Assembly (NCBI RefSeq): GCF_947497695.1
Contig: NZ_CANMHM010000001.1
Location: 186,001-250,000, forward strand
DNA: 64,000 bases
Reading direction: 5' to 3'
Source of the DNA: an uncultured Polaribacter sp.
GTDB lineage: Bacteria; Bacteroidota; Bacteroidia; Flavobacteriales; Flavobacteriaceae
The notes under the pieces were generated by a model, which had not been told where the DNA came from, made no database searches, and saw nothing but the letters and a program-made list of their open reading frames with translations. The position numbers were made by a program, and so were the translations under genes. This document shows positions 44,714-52,992 of the stretch, piece by piece (position 1 is the stretch's first letter; each line of letters opens with the position of its first letter).

Positions 44714-45631
44714 TTAAAAAGTTCCCCAATTTTTTAATTCATCTTCATTCCATAAATATGGAAAAAATATTCTACGTTGGTATTTTGGGTGCATATATTT
44801 ACGCCAACTACTGCCTCCTGTTGCTTCTAAATCTTTCTCTTTTCCTCCTAAATATTTACCTGCAGCATTGTAATGAGCCATTACCCATTTTACATTTACA
44901 GTATAATCATAATGACGCATTGCTTTTATTAAATCTTGGTTTTCTTGTACTTTTTTTGGAAGTTGTTGAAATTTTTTAGAAAGATTAATATCATCATAAT
45001 CTTCCATAAAATCGATAAAATCTCCTAAATATTTTTTTTCAAAAAGATTTAATAGGGTCGATTTTTGACCTGTTGTATAATTTTTACCTGCAGCTTGCCA
45101 ATACAAATGATTGTATGCATTTTTAAATGAAGAATTTTTGTTGATAGAATCTCTATAACGTACATCTATTAAATTGATGATTTCTGTGGATGCAAATTCA
45201 ATTTTACGATATTGTGCTGATTGAAAACCACTTGCAGGAGTTAATGTATTTCTAAATTTTAAGTATTGCTCTTTTTCCATGCCATTTGCCATAACGTTGA
45301 AAGAATTACACAGCATATCAAAATAGTTGCTAATTCTAGCTAAATGCATAGAAAATTTATCTGCAGAAACTTTAATTGTTTTAGCTACTTGGTCTATTTC
45401 CCACAAAACCATTTTAAACAACAACTCATTTACTTGATGATACATGATAAATACCATTTCATCTGGTTGTGTTGTTCTTGGTGTTTGTAAACCTAAAAGA
45501 GCATCTGTTTGTATATAATCCCAATAGGTAATTGGTGTACTCCAAAGCAAACCCTCTAACATAGAATCTACAGGAACGCCTAAGGTATCGTACTTTTCTT
45601 CTATTGCTTTTAAAATTTCGTCTCTTTTCAT
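44714..45631 (-). CDS. kynA: Tryptophan 2,3-dioxygenase
   Basis: This haem enzyme opens the indole ring of tryptophan to N-formylkynurenine, first step of the kynurenine route. The family core DEMVFIMYHQVNELLFKMVL (about 57-76), GFQSAQYRKIEFA with the substrate-binding Arg, and a late WVMAHYNAAGKYLGGKEKDL followed by ATGGSSWRKYMHP are all present. The length is 305 residues. Other kynurenine genes are not adjacent. A perfect 8-base hairpin sits 16 bases upstream of the start. Confidence 0.93.
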   Translation of the reverse strand: MKRDEILKAIEEKYDTLGVPVDSMLEGLLWSTPITYWDYIQTDALLGLQTPRTTQPDEMVFIMYHQVNELLFKMVLWEIDQVAKTIKVSADKFSMHLARISNYFDMLCNSFNVMANGMEKEQYLKFRNTLTPASGFQSAQYRKIEFASTEIINLIDVRYRDSINKNSSFKNAYNHLYWQAAGKNYTTGQKSTLLNLFEKKYLGDFIDFMEDYDDINLSKKFQQLPKKVQENQDLIKAMRHYDYTVNVKWVMAHYNAAGKYLGGKEKDLEATGGSSWRKYMHPKYQRRIFFPYLWNEDELKNWGTF

Positions 45632-45646
45632 TTTACTCTTTTCCTT

Positions 45647-45665
45647 CTAGGTTTCTAAAACCTAG
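45647..45665 (-). promoter_or_regulatory. Hairpin or operator in the kynA leader
   Basis: CTAGGTTTCTAAAACCTAG has perfect 8-base arms and a 3-base loop and ends 16 bases before the kynA ATG. In the mRNA it would form a stable hairpin next to the ribosome landing site; in DNA it could be a dyad operator. Confidence 0.45.
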
Positions 45666-45941
45666 TTGGTATATTTTTTATAATTGATAAATAATTGTAA
45701 TCTTTTAAAGGCAATAAAACTACTATTCTTTTTGTAATTACTAAAGTACAAAATAAATAAAGACCTTTTAGTTTTTAAAAATTTGAAAGTCTGAAAAAGA
45801 ACAAATATGAAATAGAACTCATTTAAGATTACGTTTTATAAAAAATAGTAAAACAACTAATTTATAAATCTTTGAATTGATTTTTTTGAATTAGAAAATT
45901 ATATAAGAAATGTTTGTTAACCTGACATTAAAAATTGAACA

Positions 45942-45975
45942 AAAAAAACCGAAACTAAAAAGTTTCGGTTTTTCA
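45942..45975. terminator. Terminator downstream of the ferritin gene
   Basis: AAAAACCGAAACT and AGTTTCGGTTTTT form a perfect stem with loop AAAA and A/T-runs on both sides, 20 bases after the ferritin stop. Confidence 0.85.
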
Positions 45976-45992
45976 ATAAGTGAATCAGTAAA

Positions 45993-46499
45993 TTATTCTG
46001 TAGGGATTCTTTCATCTATCATTTTTAATGGCATATCTCCCATTAAATCGATCATGCCTAAAATACTTCTTAAAGTGTCTTCTTCTTCTACTTGTTCAGT
46101 TACAAACCATTGTAAAAATACTTCAGAAGCATAATCACCTGTATTTCTTGCCGCTTTAAAACATTTATAAATAGACTCTGTAACTTTAATTTCTTGTTCT
46201 AGAGAAGCTTCAAAAATTTGTGTTAAACTTTCAAAATCGTTATTTACTGTTGGTATAGATGGAGAAATTGCAGCACCACCTGTTGTATTTACAAAGTTAA
46301 AAATTTTCATACCATGTGCTCTCTCTTCTTCTGCTTGGTTATAGAAAAAAGTTTTACTATTTGTATAATCTCTTTGATCGCACCAAGAAGCCATAGCTAA
46401 ATAAGTGGCAGAGGCATGCATTTCTAATGCTATTTGTTGGTTTAACAAATCCATAACTTCTGTTTGGATTGTCATTTCTTTTCTTATGGCTGTTTTCAT
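45993..46499 (-). CDS. Ferritin
   Basis: This 168-residue non-haem ferritin stores iron in a 24-mer shell. The ferroxidase residues are in LNQQIALEMHASATYLAMA, FYNQAEEERAHGMKIFNFV (ExxH) and EVFLQWFVTEQVEEEDTL. An internal Met at residue 9 (MTIQTEVMDLL) is nearer the usual N-terminus, so the true start may be 8 codons later. A TATCTTTG box at 46522-46529 could be its -7 element. Confidence 0.95.
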   Translation of the reverse strand: MKTAIRKEMTIQTEVMDLLNQQIALEMHASATYLAMASWCDQRDYTNSKTFFYNQAEEERAHGMKIFNFVNTTGGAAISPSIPTVNNDFESLTQIFEASLEQEIKVTESIYKCFKAARNTGDYASEVFLQWFVTEQVEEEDTLRSILGMIDLMGDMPLKMIDERIPTE

Positions 46500-46521
46500 A
46501 TCATTGAGGTATTTAACTACC

Positions 46522-46529
46522 CAAAGATA
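46522..46529 (-). promoter_or_regulatory. Possible -7 box of the ferritin gene
   Basis: TATCTTTG on the minus strand fits TAnnTTTG and lies about 23 bases from the ATG. No good -33 TTG is seen, so confidence is low. Confidence 0.35.
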
Positions 46530-46608
46530 CAGAAAAATAGTGTTAAAAAGTTGTTATAAAAGTATTTATAGGTAGTCTAAATAAAAAGGAATAGTAGTTT
46601 AACTACCT

Positions 46609-46896
46609 TTAAAGAGAACTGAAACAAAAATCTAATTCTTCTTTTAAATCTATTAATTTTGGTATTTCTAAAAAAAGTAAATGTTTTCTATCTGCTACAA
46701 ACAACAATACAAAATTTTCATTTTGAATACTATTTTCTAACGCTTCTGAAGTTGTTAATGCTCTTACTTTATCTCTTAATTGTAGTATTTGTGGAAAAGT
46801 TAATTGCATAATTTTATCATCTACCTTTAATTGATAGCTGCAAAAAGTATGTTTTTTAAGTTGAATGTTAAAAGTTACATCACATAGTAAATCCAT
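46609..46896 (-). CDS. Small uncharacterised protein, 95 residues
   Basis: The start at 46896 (MDLLCDVTFNIQLKKHTFC) is preferred over an AT-rich upstream extension to 46947. The protein has alternating beta strands, a conserved-looking LTFPQILQLRDKVRALT helix and LLFVADRKHLLFLEIPKLID. No family is recognised. It could be a small cytoplasmic protein; it lies between the ferritin gene and a dispersed repeat. A TATATTTG box ends only 4 bases before the ATG. Confidence 0.65.
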   Translation of the reverse strand: MDLLCDVTFNIQLKKHTFCSYQLKVDDKIMQLTFPQILQLRDKVRALTTSEALENSIQNENFVLLFVADRKHLLFLEIPKLIDLKEELDFCFSSL

Positions 46897-46900
46897 GTTG

Positions 46901-46908
46901 CAAATATA
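46901..46908 (-). promoter_or_regulatory. -7 box touching the start codon of the 95-residue gene
   Basis: TATATTTG on the minus strand is followed by CAAC and the ATG. If used, transcription would start at or within the start codon, giving a leaderless mRNA. No -33 TTG is visible, so it may be chance. Confidence 0.35.
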
Positions 46909-47001
46909 ATTATTATTTAGAATAATTAAAAATAAATATTTGATCAATTTTAACTCTAAATCTCATTAAAATTATAATGTGTTTTTATAATCTCAATATT
47001 C

Positions 47002-47085
47002 GCGTTAGGGATTGAAACGGCATCCTTTTTTTGAGGTACGAAAAAAAAGATATAGTGAAAAGCCCGACCTTTTTAGGGAACGCCC
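47002..47085 (-). repeat. Dispersed structured repeat, copy 1
   Basis: GCGTT at 47002-47006 pairs with AACGC at 47079-47083, enclosing GGATTGAAACGGCATCC, a T-run/A-run hairpin (47026-47048), GATATAGTGAAAAG and CCCGACC. A second copy, inverted and shorter, lies at 37420-37478. Elements of this form recur between genes in Flavobacteriaceae, to my recollection. It lies 9 bases from the NifU-like stop, so it could act as its 3' structure. Confidence 0.65.
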
Positions 47086-47093
47086 AAAATATT

Positions 47094-47330
47094 TTAAGCT
47101 ACGTTAATAACCTCTTCTATTTGTGGTGCATACTTTTTAATGGTTGCCTCAACGCCATTTTTTAAGGTCATTTGGTTTACAGAACAACTGTTGCAAGCCC
47201 CAACTAATTGTACTTTTACAATGGTATCTTCTATTGATAAAAGGTTGATATTGCCTCCATCGCTTATTAAAAACGGGCGAATTTCATCTAATGCTTTTTC
47301 AACATTACTTAATGTTTCTTGTGGTGTCAT
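47094..47330 (-). CDS. NifU C-terminal domain iron-sulfur scaffold protein
   Basis: The 78-residue protein is a free-standing NifU C-terminal domain (Nfu type). The segment IRPFLISDGGNINLLSIED and the cluster-binding GACNSCSVNQMTLKNGVE with Cys46 and Cys49 are diagnostic. It carries a 4Fe-4S cluster to target proteins. It follows the Mrp-type ATPase gene by 5 bases, and the pair forms an iron-sulfur assembly operon. Confidence 0.95.
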   Translation of the reverse strand: MTPQETLSNVEKALDEIRPFLISDGGNINLLSIEDTIVKVQLVGACNSCSVNQMTLKNGVEATIKKYAPQIEEVINVA

Positions 47331-47335
47331 AATTT

Positions 47336-48475
47336 CTATTTTTTCACGGCACTACATCCACTCATTGTTGTAATTCTAACAACTTCTGTTGGAGGTAAAT
47401 TTTCGTTTCTTTGTATCAACTCTGCAAGCATTTCTTTAGAAATATCATGAAATGACTTTTCTAAAATAGTTCCGTTTTGTAGTGCTACAGGATGACCAAC
47501 ATCACCAGCTTCTCTAATACTTTGTACTAAAGGTATTTCGCCTAAAAACTTGGTATTAATATCTTCTGCTAAGTTTTTTGCACCATCTTTACCAAAGATA
47601 TAGTATTTATTGTTTGGTAATTCTTCAGGTGTAAAAAATGCCATATTTTCTACAATTCCTAAAACGGGTACATTAATATTTTTTTGTTGAAACATAGCAA
47701 CACCTTTTTTAGCATCTGCCAAAGCAATATTTTGCGGTGTACTTACTACTACTGCACCATTTATTGGTAAGGCTTGTACAATTGATAAATGTACATCTCC
47801 TGTTCCTGGAGGTAAATCTATTAGTAAAAAATCTAACTCGCCCCAATTACCATCAAAAATTAGTTGTTTTAGTGCTTTTGATGCCATTGGTCCACGCCAA
47901 ATTACAGCTTCGTTAGGATTTGTAAAAAAGCCTAAAGACAATAATTTGACTCCATAATTTTCTACGGGTTGCATTTTAGAACGCCCATCTACTTGTACAG
48001 AAAGTGGTTTTGCCTTTTCTACATCGAACATAATATGTTGCGATGGTCCATAAATATCTGCATCTAAAACCCCTACATTAAACCCCATTTTTGCTAATGA
48101 AATTGCAAGGTTTGATGTAATTGTAGATTTACCAACACCTCCTTTACCAGAAGCAATAGCAATAATATTTTTAATATTAGGTATTGGTTTACCTTTAATT
48201 AAATTTGGGTTTTCTTTAGGAGCTGGCTTTGCTACTTTTACGTTTACTTTTACAGTAATTTGCTCACCAACATTGGTTTTAATTGCTTTGCTAATTTCTG
48301 TTTCTATTTTCTTTTTTGCTTGTAAAGTTGGGTTGTTAATAGTCACATCTACCTCAACTTCATCGCCAAAAGTAACAACGTTTGTAACATTATTATTTTC
48401 TATTAAACTTTTACCTTCTCCAGGAGCAGTAATTGTTTCTAATGCCTTATATATGTCTTGCTTTTTAAAACTCAC
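47336..48475 (-). CDS. Mrp/NBP35-type iron-sulfur carrier ATPase
   Basis: Residues 1-80 are a DUF59/MIP18-like domain (ALETITAPGEGKSLIENNNV), and about 100-345 is the ATPase with deviant Walker A IIAIASGKGGVGKSTITSNL and FLLIDLPPGTGDVHLSIVQ. The 379-residue protein loads and transfers iron-sulfur clusters. The CPxC pair of many Mrp proteins is not seen; a terminal MSGCSAVKK carries one Cys. It is co-transcribed with the NifU-type scaffold gene. A TATCTTTG box is at 48502-48509. Confidence 0.94.
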   Translation of the reverse strand: MSFKKQDIYKALETITAPGEGKSLIENNNVTNVVTFGDEVEVDVTINNPTLQAKKKIETEISKAIKTNVGEQITVKVNVKVAKPAPKENPNLIKGKPIPNIKNIIAIASGKGGVGKSTITSNLAISLAKMGFNVGVLDADIYGPSQHIMFDVEKAKPLSVQVDGRSKMQPVENYGVKLLSLGFFTNPNEAVIWRGPMASKALKQLIFDGNWGELDFLLIDLPPGTGDVHLSIVQALPINGAVVVSTPQNIALADAKKGVAMFQQKNINVPVLGIVENMAFFTPEELPNNKYYIFGKDGAKNLAEDINTKFLGEIPLVQSIREAGDVGHPVALQNGTILEKSFHDISKEMLAELIQRNENLPPTEVVRITTMSGCSAVKK

Positions 48476-48501
48476 GTCTTATTTTTATTTAATCTTGATT
48501 G

Positions 48502-48509
48502 CAAAGATA
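48502..48509 (-). promoter_or_regulatory. Possible -7 box of the Mrp-NifU operon
   Basis: TATCTTTG on the minus strand fits TAnnTTTG and lies 26 bases before the Mrp ATG. The nearest TTG upstream is 12 bases away, too close for a consensus -33. Confidence 0.4.
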
Positions 48510-48623
48510 CGTCTAACTATTCAAAAAATAAAGCTTGTAGATTATGATTATTGATGTGTTTATAATTGGAAATTATGGACACTATTTGTGATTATTTGTA
48601 AATTTTTAAAAAATTAGGAAATA

Positions 48624-48959
48624 TTAGGGTAACTCCTTTATAGGATCCCAAAATACTGTTTCTAAATCTTGAATTTGGTTATCTATAACAACAATCCCTT
48701 CATTTTCTAGTAATTGTTGCATTAAATTAGTGCCATTAAAATGATGTTTGCCAGTAAGTAATCCTTTTTTGTTTACAACTCTGTGTGCAGGAACTTCTTC
48801 TAGTTGTGTATGTGAATTATTCATTGCCCAACCCACCATTCTTGCAGATCTTGCTGCTCCTAAATAAGTGGCAATTGCTCCATAACTGGTTACTTTTCCA
48901 AAGGGAATTAAACGTGCAACTTGATACACTTTTTCAAAAAAATTATCTGATTCTTTCAC
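48624..48959 (-). CDS. Alkyltransferase-like (Atl) DNA-binding protein
   Basis: The 111-residue protein has the fold of the O6-alkylguanine-DNA alkyltransferase C-terminal domain (VYQVARLIPFGKVTSYGAIA, GAARSARMVGWAMNNSH, HHFNGTNLMQQLLENEGI). The active-site PCHRV is replaced by PAHRVV, so the reactive Cys is Ala. Such Atl proteins bind O6-alkylguanine and hand the lesion to nucleotide excision repair. The gene stands alone, with about 150 bases on each side. Confidence 0.9.
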   Translation of the reverse strand: MKESDNFFEKVYQVARLIPFGKVTSYGAIATYLGAARSARMVGWAMNNSHTQLEEVPAHRVVNKKGLLTGKHHFNGTNLMQQLLENEGIVVIDNQIQDLETVFWDPIKELP

Positions 48960-49125
48960 TTTGTGAAGATAGTAGTTATTTCTCAGAGATTCAAAGAGGT
49001 AAAAAGCAGAATTTCTCGAAGTCTAAAAAAAAGTGACACAGATTTCAAGGAATCTCACTGGTAATTTTATTGGAAAAGAATAAAAATTCATTAATAGATT
49101 ACTTGGTTCCTAACAATAACTTAAA

Positions 49126-49797
49126 TTAATATTTTAATTTAAATTTAATATAGGTAATTGGCTTATCTACTTCTAAATATTGCTTTTCGTAAAAAGTTTG
49201 GGTTTCTGTAACTTCAACGGGTGCTCCTTCGTTTTTATAAACGGTATGATTTGCATACAGAACCTCATGACCTTCTCCATGTAACAAACCTAAAGTATAA
49301 CCATGCATAAATTCTGAATCTGTTTTCAAATTCATAATTCCGTTTTCATTTAAAATATGATGGTATTTTTTTAGAAAACTAGCATTGGTCATTCTGTGTT
49401 TTGTTCGCTGAAATTTTATTTGTGGATCTGGGAAAGTAATCCAAATTTCTGAAACTTCATTTTCAGCAAAAATAAAATCGACCAACTCAATTTGAGTTCT
49501 TACAAAAGCAACATTATCTAAGTTTTCTTCAATAGCAGTTTTTGCACCTCGCCAAAAACGTGCCCCTTTAATATCGATGCCAATATAGTTTTTATTTGGA
49601 TTTTTTTGAGCCAGAGCAATGGTATATTCTCCTTTACCACAGCCTAACTCTACAACAATAGGGTTGTTGTTACCAAAAAAAGAATGCCATTTACTTTTTA
49701 AAGAAAAGTTAGTGACAACTTCTTCTCTAGTTGGCTGAATGACATTTTTAAACGTTTCATTTTCTTTGAATCGTTTCAGTTTATTTTTGCTTCCCAA
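49126..49797 (-). CDS. trmB: tRNA (guanosine(46)-N7)-methyltransferase
   Basis: TrmB methylates G46 in the tRNA variable loop. The SAM motif VVELGCGKGEYTIALAQ is at about 47-63, then NYIGIDIKGARFWRGAK, and the family segment EIWITFPDPQIKFQRTKHRM with catalytic Asp. The length of 223 residues is normal. It is 10 bases downstream of the small membrane protein gene on the same strand. Confidence 0.95.
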   Translation of the reverse strand: MGSKNKLKRFKENETFKNVIQPTREEVVTNFSLKSKWHSFFGNNNPIVVELGCGKGEYTIALAQKNPNKNYIGIDIKGARFWRGAKTAIEENLDNVAFVRTQIELVDFIFAENEVSEIWITFPDPQIKFQRTKHRMTNASFLKKYHHILNENGIMNLKTDSEFMHGYTLGLLHGEGHEVLYANHTVYKNEGAPVEVTETQTFYEKQYLEVDKPITYIKFKLKY

Positions 49798-49807
49798 AAG
49801 TGTAGTA

Positions 49808-50029
49808 TTATGCTCTGTCTTCTGTACCTTCTTTTACAAATTTTCTAGATTGCCCCATCCAATATGCAAATAAAACTAACAAAACTACTAAAAACCCCCA
49901 GTTTACTGCATTAGAAATCCACCATCCAAAATCTGCATGTGCTACACTTTTGCGTAACATATCAAAAGGAAGAAATAATAAATCTGTAAATAAACTACCA
50001 ATTATTCTAAAAATATTGCTTGCTATCAT
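49808..50029 (-). CDS. Small membrane protein, Flavobacteriia-specific
   Basis: The 73-residue protein has an amphipathic N-terminal helix (ASNIFRIIGSLFTDLLFLPFDMLR) and one clear transmembrane segment (about 43-62, NWGFLVVLLVLFAYWMGQSR), with a charged tail. It resembles small Flavobacteriia proteins filed as DUF6341, from memory. It sits immediately before trmB and is divergent from the multi-pass protein gene at 50.07 kb. The function is unknown. Confidence 0.75.
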   Translation of the reverse strand: MIASNIFRIIGSLFTDLLFLPFDMLRKSVAHADFGWWISNAVNWGFLVVLLVLFAYWMGQSRKFVKEGTEDRA

Positions 50030-50070
50030 AACTTAATTATCTTTACAGTGCAAAAATAACAAAAGAAACA

Positions 50071-51000
50071 ATGCTAGCCAATTTTTTAGCGAAATCTAAA
50101 CCAATCAATTTTATAATTTATTTTATATTATTTCTTTGTTTCTTTTTAATCACAGCTTTTTCATATCTTTTGAATGAGCAATTTGAGTGGTACAAAGTGT
50201 TTGAGTGTGTTTCTTACTTTATACTTTTTCTATTTATTTTTTTTATTTATCATCTTTTAGTGTCAAAAAACAGGTTAACATTTGATCATTCTTATGCTTT
50301 TTTCCTTTTTATTTTAACAATAACACTTTTTATTTTTAAGTTATTCGATTTTAAAGCCTTATTTGCCCTCTTATTATACTTGTTTTTTTTAAGAAAAGTT
50401 TACAACTTACAGTATTCAAAAAATATCATAAAAAAAGTGTTTGACAGTGGTTTTTGGCTTGGTATTTTGTTTATTATAGAACCTTTTTCAATTTTCTTTT
50501 TTATTTTAATATTTACGTCCATTTTATTACATCAAAGAGCTACAATAAATACCGTTTTTACTGCTATAGTTGGTTTTGCTTCGCCTTTAATTATATATTT
50601 AGCTTATTTATTTTGGAATGATTCACCTGAAAAATTTATACAATCATTTCGTTTAGATATTTTTAATCATGCTATTTTTTATATAGAAAGTTATTCTTTC
50701 TGGATTTTTTGCGTGCTTCTTTTATTAACCATCTACTCTTTATTTGCAAAATCTTTACGAGCATTTTCTGTAAATAATTTGTTTAAAAAAAGCTGGCTAA
50801 TTTTAATTGTAAATTTAATTATTGCTGTTATTTTTACTTTATTCATTTCTCAAAACAATGGATATGAAATTACCTTCTTACTAGTACCTTGTTCTATAAT
50901 TATTGCAAACGGATTTGAAACTATTAAAAAAAATAGTATTAAAAGCGTATTGATTACTTTATTGTTGTTAGCAACTTTATTAACTTTTTTCTTTTCTTAG
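50071..51000 (+). CDS. Multi-pass membrane protein, possibly DUF6427
   Basis: The 309-residue protein has about ten hydrophobic segments and few charged residues, starting MLANFLAKSKPINFIIYFIL. Position beside the small membrane protein, an EamA transporter and yicC is conserved in Flavobacteriia, as I recall, where it is filed as DUF6427. No catalytic motif is seen. Aromatic-rich segments suggest a polytopic inner-membrane protein of unknown role. Confidence 0.75.
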   Translation: MLANFLAKSKPINFIIYFILFLCFFLITAFSYLLNEQFEWYKVFECVSYFILFLFIFFIYHLLVSKNRLTFDHSYAFFLFILTITLFIFKLFDFKALFALLLYLFFLRKVYNLQYSKNIIKKVFDSGFWLGILFIIEPFSIFFFILIFTSILLHQRATINTVFTAIVGFASPLIIYLAYLFWNDSPEKFIQSFRLDIFNHAIFYIESYSFWIFCVLLLLTIYSLFAKSLRAFSVNNLFKKSWLILIVNLIIAVIFTLFISQNNGYEITFLLVPCSIIIANGFETIKKNSIKSVLITLLLLATLLTFFFS

Positions 51001-51098
51001 TTTTTAAAAAACGCTGAAAATATATTTTGATTTTTTTTACACCCTAGATTAAAATTTATCATCAACTTTGCTTATTATTTAGTAGCTATAAATCTTTT

Positions 51099-51995
51099 AT
51101 GAATCAAAGAACATTAGCATTAATTGCTGTTTCTATAGGCACTTTAATTTATGGTGTTAATTATACAATTGCCAAAGAAGTAATGCCTCTTTATTTAAAA
51201 CCATTTGCTTTTATTGTAATAAGAGTTAGTGGTGCTACAATCATATTTTGGCTTTTAGGTTTATTTGTAAAAAACGAAAAAATAGATAAAGTAGATTATA
51301 AGAATATTTTATTTGCTTCTTTTTTTGGCGTTGGGTTAAATATGCTTTCTTTTTTTAAAGGTTTAAGTTTAACTACCCCAATAAGTGCCTCTGTAATTAT
51401 GGTAATTACACCAATTATGGTGCTTATTTTTTCTAGTATCATAATTAAAAAAGCAATCGGTAAACAAAGAATTTTAGGAATTATTATAGGACTAATTGGA
51501 GCAGTTTTATTAATTACTTATGGCAATGCCTCTAATGGAAGTGCTACAAATAGTAACTTGGGTAACTTTCTAGTTTTTGTAAATGCTACTTCTTATGGTT
51601 TGTACTTAGTATTAGCCAAAAAATTAATTACAAAATATCATCCTATTGTATTTGTAAAATGGTTTTATTTATTCGGATTAATTTTTGTAATTCCTTTTGG
51701 TTTTAGTGAATTAAATGAAGTTGTATGGCAAAAAATACCGACTAATATTTATTGGAATATTGGCTTTGTAATTATTTTTACCACTTGTATTACTTATCTT
51801 TTTAACTTGTATGGTTTGTCTAAATTAAAACCAACAACAGTTAGTGTTTTTACTTATTTACAACCTGTAATTGCAACAATTTATGCATTAATTGTTGGCA
51901 GTGATTCGTTAAATTTTATAAAAGTTGGGGCAACATTACTCATCTTTTTAGGCGTCTATTTAGTTACCAAACAAGTAGAAAATTCTGTTAAATAA
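51099..51995 (+). CDS. EamA family drug/metabolite transporter
   Basis: The 298-residue protein has ten membrane segments in two EamA halves: FIVIRVSGATIIFWLLGLF in the first and FNLYGLSKLKPTTVSVFTYL followed by QPVIATIYALIVGSDSLN in the second. It exports or imports a small metabolite, identity unknown. It precedes yicC by 36 bases. It is only distantly similar to the other EamA gene at 37.6 kb. Confidence 0.92.
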   Translation: MNQRTLALIAVSIGTLIYGVNYTIAKEVMPLYLKPFAFIVIRVSGATIIFWLLGLFVKNEKIDKVDYKNILFASFFGVGLNMLSFFKGLSLTTPISASVIMVITPIMVLIFSSIIIKKAIGKQRILGIIIGLIGAVLLITYGNASNGSATNSNLGNFLVFVNATSYGLYLVLAKKLITKYHPIVFVKWFYLFGLIFVIPFGFSELNEVVWQKIPTNIYWNIGFVIIFTTCITYLFNLYGLSKLKPTTVSVFTYLQPVIATIYALIVGSDSLNFIKVGATLLIFLGVYLVTKQVENSVK

Positions 51996-52031
51996 AAACT
52001 ATATTTGCCCTTCATTAAAAATGTATCTTTT

Positions 52032-52898
52032 ATGATTCAATCTATGACTGGTTATGGTAAAGCTGTATTGCAATTACCAACAAAAAAAGTAACCATAGAA
52101 ATTAAATCTTTAAACAGTAAAAACCTCGATTTAAACGTAAGAATTCCATCTTACTACAAAGAAAAAGAATTATCTGTTCGTAAAAAATTAGCAAGTGCTT
52201 TAGTTCGTGGAAAAGTAGATTTTTCAATTTTTGTTGAAATGACTGCTGATGAAACTTCAACTACAGTTAATAAAAGTGTTGTAAAACAATATATAGAGCA
52301 ACTTAAAAATACAGTTGAAACTGGTAGAGCATCTGATGTTGAGTTGTTAAAAATGGCCATAAGAATGCCCGATGCTTTAAAAACAGAACGTGAGGAATTA
52401 GATGAAAACGAATGGAATAGCATCAACCAAAACATAGATATTGCTATAAGAGATATTGTACAATATAGAGTAGATGAAGCTGCTTCTTTAGAGGTTGATT
52501 TTAAAGAAAGAATTGCAAACATAAAAACCTATTTAGATGAAGTAAAAGCGTTAGATGCTGATAGAATTGAAAACGTAAAAACCCGTTTAAGAAAGGCAAT
52601 TAACGATTTAAAAGTAGATATAGATGAAAATCGTTTTGAACAAGAATTGATTTATTATCTAGAAAAATTAGATATCAATGAAGAAAAAGTGCGTTTGGCA
52701 AATCATTTAGATTATTTCTTACAAACTTTAGCTTCAGAAGATTCTAATGGTAAAAAATTAGGGTTTATTATGCAAGAAATGGGACGAGAAATAAACACAA
52801 CTGGTTCTAAAGCCAATTTTGCTCCGATGCAAAAAGCAGTAATTCAAATGAAAAATGAATTGGAGCAGATTAAAGAGCAAATTTTAAATGTGCTTTAA
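52032..52898 (+). CDS. YicC/YloC family endoribonuclease
   Basis: The start at 52032 gives the invariant N-terminus MIQSMTGYGKA; a TTG at 52005 would add nine residues with no family match. The 288-residue protein keeps LNSKNLDLNVRIPSYYKEKE near the start and the C-terminal EDSNGKKLGFIMQEMGREIN followed by TTGSKA. YicC-type proteins cleave RNA or modulate sRNA decay. The gene precedes gmk, a common arrangement, here with a repeat-bearing gap of 94 bases. Confidence 0.93.
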   Translation: MIQSMTGYGKAVLQLPTKKVTIEIKSLNSKNLDLNVRIPSYYKEKELSVRKKLASALVRGKVDFSIFVEMTADETSTTVNKSVVKQYIEQLKNTVETGRASDVELLKMAIRMPDALKTEREELDENEWNSINQNIDIAIRDIVQYRVDEAASLEVDFKERIANIKTYLDEVKALDADRIENVKTRLRKAINDLKVDIDENRFEQELIYYLEKLDINEEKVRLANHLDYFLQTLASEDSNGKKLGFIMQEMGREINTTGSKANFAPMQKAVIQMKNELEQIKEQILNVL

Positions 52899-52904
52899 GC
52901 TTTG

Positions 52905-52980
52905 CTTAAATCAAGCTGAACTTGTTTCAGCTTTTTAGTATTAAATAAAAAAGATGCTGAAATAAATTCAGCATGACAAA
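52905..52980. repeat. Dispersed inverted repeat between yicC and gmk
   Basis: GCTGAACTTGTTTCAGC forms one hairpin, and GATGCTGAAATAAATTCAGC with ATGACA forms another, separated by an A/T stretch. The arms belong to the TTCAGCATGACA family of repeats. It may fold in the mRNA between the two genes. Confidence 0.6.
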
Positions 52981-52992
52981 TAATAAAATTAT

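Larger units (their letters stand above)
45632..45992. other. 361-base gap with a hairpin and a terminator, no gene
   Basis: The gap holds the hairpin CTAGGTTTCTAAAACCTAG (45647-45665) near the kynA start and the ferritin terminator (45942-45975). The rest is AT-rich, with only short frames, and is probably the kynA promoter region. Confidence 0.7.

Noticed and set aside
44683..44979. 98-residue plus-strand frame near kynA
   Set aside because: It is the antisense of the well-supported kynA gene and has a Leu-rich AT-biased composition.
47002..47030. CRISPR-like word GGATTGAAACGG
   Set aside because: It ends like some CRISPR repeats (ATTGAAAC), but there is no array: only one other copy exists 9.5 kb away, inverted, and no cas genes are present.
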